Below are positions 61,714-64,000 of a DNA stretch of 64,000 bases, one piece after another. Position 1 is the first letter of the stretch. Each line of letters starts with the position of its first letter. A program made the translations under genes and the position numbers. The DNA is from an uncultured Pelagibacteraceae bacterium (GTDB lineage Bacteria; Pseudomonadota; Alphaproteobacteria; Pelagibacterales; Pelagibacteraceae), in assembly GCA_902630665.1 (NCBI GenBank), contig CACOVP010000005.1, positions 1 through 64,000 of the forward strand, read 5' to 3'. A model generated the notes under the pieces. It made no database searches, was not told the DNA's origin, and worked only from the letters and a program-made list of their open reading frames with translations.

Positions 61714-62724
61714 ATGAAAACTCAAATATCATCACTGGAATACTCTCATTTTCCAGTGATGTTGAGTGAAGTTGTTCAAATTTCATCTCCAGAAAAAGGT
61801 GGTATTTTTGTTGACTGCACTTTTGGCGGCGGAAGTTACTCTAAAGCCTTACTCAAATTTCCAAAAACAAAAGTAATTGCAATAGATAGAGATCCAGCAG
61901 TGGTTGCGATTTCGAAAAAATTTGAAAAAGTATACAAGAACAGATTTCAATTTTATCAATCAAAATTTAGCCAAATAGACAAATTTCTAAAAAAAGATAT
62001 TGATGTAGCAATATTTGATCTTGGATTGTCATCAATACAACTCAATAATTTTAAAAGAGGTTTTTCTTTTAAATCTAAAGGAGAAATAGATATGAATATG
62101 GGTCTTTCTAATTTTTCCGCTCAAGATGCAGTGAACAACTTAAGTGAAACTCAATTAAAATTAATAATCAAAATATTAGGTGAAGAAAAAGAAGCTTATA
62201 GCATTGCAAAAAACATTGTGCGGGCAAGATCAAAAAAAAAGATAACAAGAGTAGATGAACTTGTAAAAATTATAGAAAAAAGTAAAAGGAAAAATTTCTA
62301 CTCTAAAATACATCCAAGCACTAAAACTTTCCAAGCTTTAAGAATTTATGTTAATAAAGAAATAACTGAGCTTATAAATGGAATAGTTAAGGCAACTAAA
62401 TTACTCAAACCTGGAGGTAAGTTATTAATAGTTAGTTTCCATTCAATTGAAGATAAAATCATCAAATTTCTTTTTAGTAATTTCTCACAAAATAAATCTA
62501 AGCCTTCCAGATATTTTCCTGAGGACAACAGTGAAAATTTAATTTTGTTCGAAAAATACACAAATAAAGTAATTAGACCTTCAAAAAAAGAAATAAAAAA
62601 AAATAATCCATCACGATCTGCAAAGTTGAGATACGCTATTCGAAGTAAAAATGAATTTATTTTTCCTAATAATTTAATAAAAAAATTTAGCAGGTATTTG
62701 GATATTGAGGCAATATATGTATAA
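61714..62724 (+). CDS. rsmH: 16S rRNA (cytosine(1402)-N4)-methyltransferase
   Basis: HFPVMLSEVVQI, FVDCTFGGGSYSKALL, IAIDRDPAVV, IFDLGLSSIQL; ATG at 61714 preferred over TTG at 61705. Confidence 0.96.
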   Translation: MKTQISSLEYSHFPVMLSEVVQISSPEKGGIFVDCTFGGGSYSKALLKFPKTKVIAIDRDPAVVAISKKFEKVYKNRFQFYQSKFSQIDKFLKKDIDVAIFDLGLSSIQLNNFKRGFSFKSKGEIDMNMGLSNFSAQDAVNNLSETQLKLIIKILGEEKEAYSIAKNIVRARSKKKITRVDELVKIIEKSKRKNFYSKIHPSTKTFQALRIYVNKEITELINGIVKATKLLKPGGKLLIVSFHSIEDKIIKFLFSNFSQNKSKPSRYFPEDNSENLILFEKYTNKVIRPSKKEIKKNNPSRSAKLRYAIRSKNEFIFPNNLIKKFSRYLDIEAIYV

Positions 62725-63055
62725 ATTTAAACTTTGTATTTCAATTATATTTTTTTCATTATTATTAGTTGGAACTTCAATTATTAAGAATGAAACTAGA
62801 GATCTTGAAAAAAAAATAGACAATTTGAATGAGCGCATTGTTTCAAAAGAAAAAGATTTAAATGAGACACAATTAGATTTTTTTTATTTAACCTCGCCTT
62901 ACGTCCTCGAACAAAGAATTCAGAATTTGGATATAAATATATATATCCCAATGAAACACTCAAATATATTCTTAAGTTTTTTAAGTTTCATAGATCTTCA
63001 AAATAAATTTGTAATTCAAGAAATTCAAAATGAGAAAAAAATACAAAAAAGATAA
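62717..63055 (+). CDS. FtsL-like small bitopic division protein
   Basis: One N-terminal TM followed by coiled coil, between rsmH and ftsI. Confidence 0.7.
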   Translation: MYKFKLCISIIFFSLLLVGTSIIKNETRDLEKKIDNLNERIVSKEKDLNETQLDFFYLTSPYVLEQRIQNLDINIYIPMKHSNIFLSFLSFIDLQNKFVIQEIQNEKKIQKR

Positions 63056-64000
63056 AAATCCAAACAAAAATCAGACAAGTTTTTATTTCGAAGACTATTT
63101 AGAGACAAACAAGAAAATAAGATTCAGTCGAAAAAAAAATTTTTTACAAGATAGGATATATTTATTATTTTTCCTTTTTTTTACTTTAATTTTAATATTT
63201 AGTTTAAGGATTGTTCATATTTCACTCAATAAATTAGAAATTTCCAACCAATCTAATTCATCAAAAAAATTTACATTATTGAGGAGAGATATAGTTGATA
63301 GAAACGGTGAGTTGATATCAAGAAATATTCAATCTTTCCACGCAGCAATTAATCCAAAATTAATTAAAAATAAAGAAAATTTTCTAATAAATTTAAGATT
63401 AAATTTTCCAAATATTCAAAAAGAAAAAATTGAAAATCAGATCAAAAAAGGCAAATATTTTTATTTGAAGAAACGCATAAACCAACAAGAAAAAGAGAAG
63501 TTATGGAATTTAGGACACAAAGCTATAATTTTTGAACCATTTCAGTCAAGAATATATACACATGCAAATTTATTCAGTCACATAATTGGCCAGGTAGACT
63601 TTGATAATTATGGAATTTCTGGCATAGAAAAATATTTTGATAAGGAGCTCAAAAATAGGGATTTGCTTAGCGAACCTTTAGAAATTACTCTTGATGTTAA
63701 CTTGCAATATTTAATTAATAAAGAATTAAATAAAGCATTAACCACATTTAATTCTACTGGGGCGGGCGCTTTGTTAATGGACGTTAAGACTGGAGAAATA
63801 TTGTCCCTCGTTTCTTTACCAAATTTTGACATAAATAAAAGAGCAAATGTAAAAGATAAAAAGTATATGAATAAAATTACTAAAGGTGTCTATGAGTTAG
63901 GATCAATTTTTAAAACTTTTACTGTAGCTCTTGCTCTAGAAAATAAGATTGTATCTCCTCAAACAATAATTCAGGACATTCCTCGTTCAATAAAGTGTTC
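63030..64000 (+). CDS. ftsI: peptidoglycan transpeptidase FtsI/PBP3 (3' truncated by window edge)
   Basis: Open frame from ATG 63030: N-terminal TM, RRDIVDRNGELISRN, SHIIGQVDFDNYGISGIEKYFD, YELGSIFKTFT SxxK; not in the supplied ORF list. Confidence 0.93.
   Translation, partial: MRKKYKKDKNPNKNQTSFYFEDYLETNKKIRFSRKKNFLQDRIYLLFFLFFTLILIFSLRIVHISLNKLEISNQSNSSKKFTLLRRDIVDRNGELISRNIQSFHAAINPKLIKNKENFLINLRLNFPNIQKEKIENQIKKGKYFYLKKRINQQEKEKLWNLGHKAIIFEPFQSRIYTHANLFSHIIGQVDFDNYGISGIEKYFDKELKNRDLLSEPLEITLDVNLQYLINKELNKALTTFNSTGAGALLMDVKTGEILSLVSLPNFDINKRANVKDKKYMNKITKGVYELGSIFKTFTVALALENKIVSPQTIIQDIPRSIKC

Noticed and set aside
63608-63832. 74-aa minus-strand ORF
   Set aside because: Lies inside the ftsI reading frame (63030 onward), which has PBP3 motifs including GSIFKTFT.
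1-64000. CRISPR arrays, IS elements, prophage or defense islands
   Set aside because: No regularly spaced repeats, transposase/integrase ORFs or phage-structural genes seen; nearly all space is filled by housekeeping genes.

Overview
AT-rich, densely packed chromosomal window. Gene content and order are alphaproteobacterial and look SAR11/Pelagibacter-like (inferred from protein style, synteny and base composition; no search was run). It holds about 58 protein-coding genes, two tRNAs (Gln-TTG; a CAT-anticodon tRNA after rpoD) and RNase P RNA. I saw no CRISPR array, IS element, prophage or obvious genomic island. Main blocks: ctaG-coxC-surf1-thrC; a nearly gapless 15-gene minus-strand run dciA-dsbA-smc-atpIBEF'F-crtIBY-blh-ispH-thrB-rnhA; ccrM/rnhB; petABC and, nearby, a petP/petR-like regulator set; ychF-pth-rplY-prs; uvrB-folM-folB-uvrC-pgsA; carAB; yqeY-dnaG-rpoD; mlaA/mlaC; and rnpB-mraZ-ftsZ-rsmH-ftsL-ftsI. 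No clearly new multi-gene system was found. The observations most worth a second look are: an SMC protein that appears to lack a hinge domain; retinal-biosynthesis genes placed directly after the F0 ATP synthase genes; ftsZ inserted between mraZ and rsmH behind a promoter with three exactly 10-bp-phased MraZ-box-like repeats; DnaG and a family-4-type uracil-DNA glycosylase that have lost most of their metal-ligand cysteines/histidines; back-to-back divergent start codons (ATGCAT); and overlap or abutment at every convergent gene junction.
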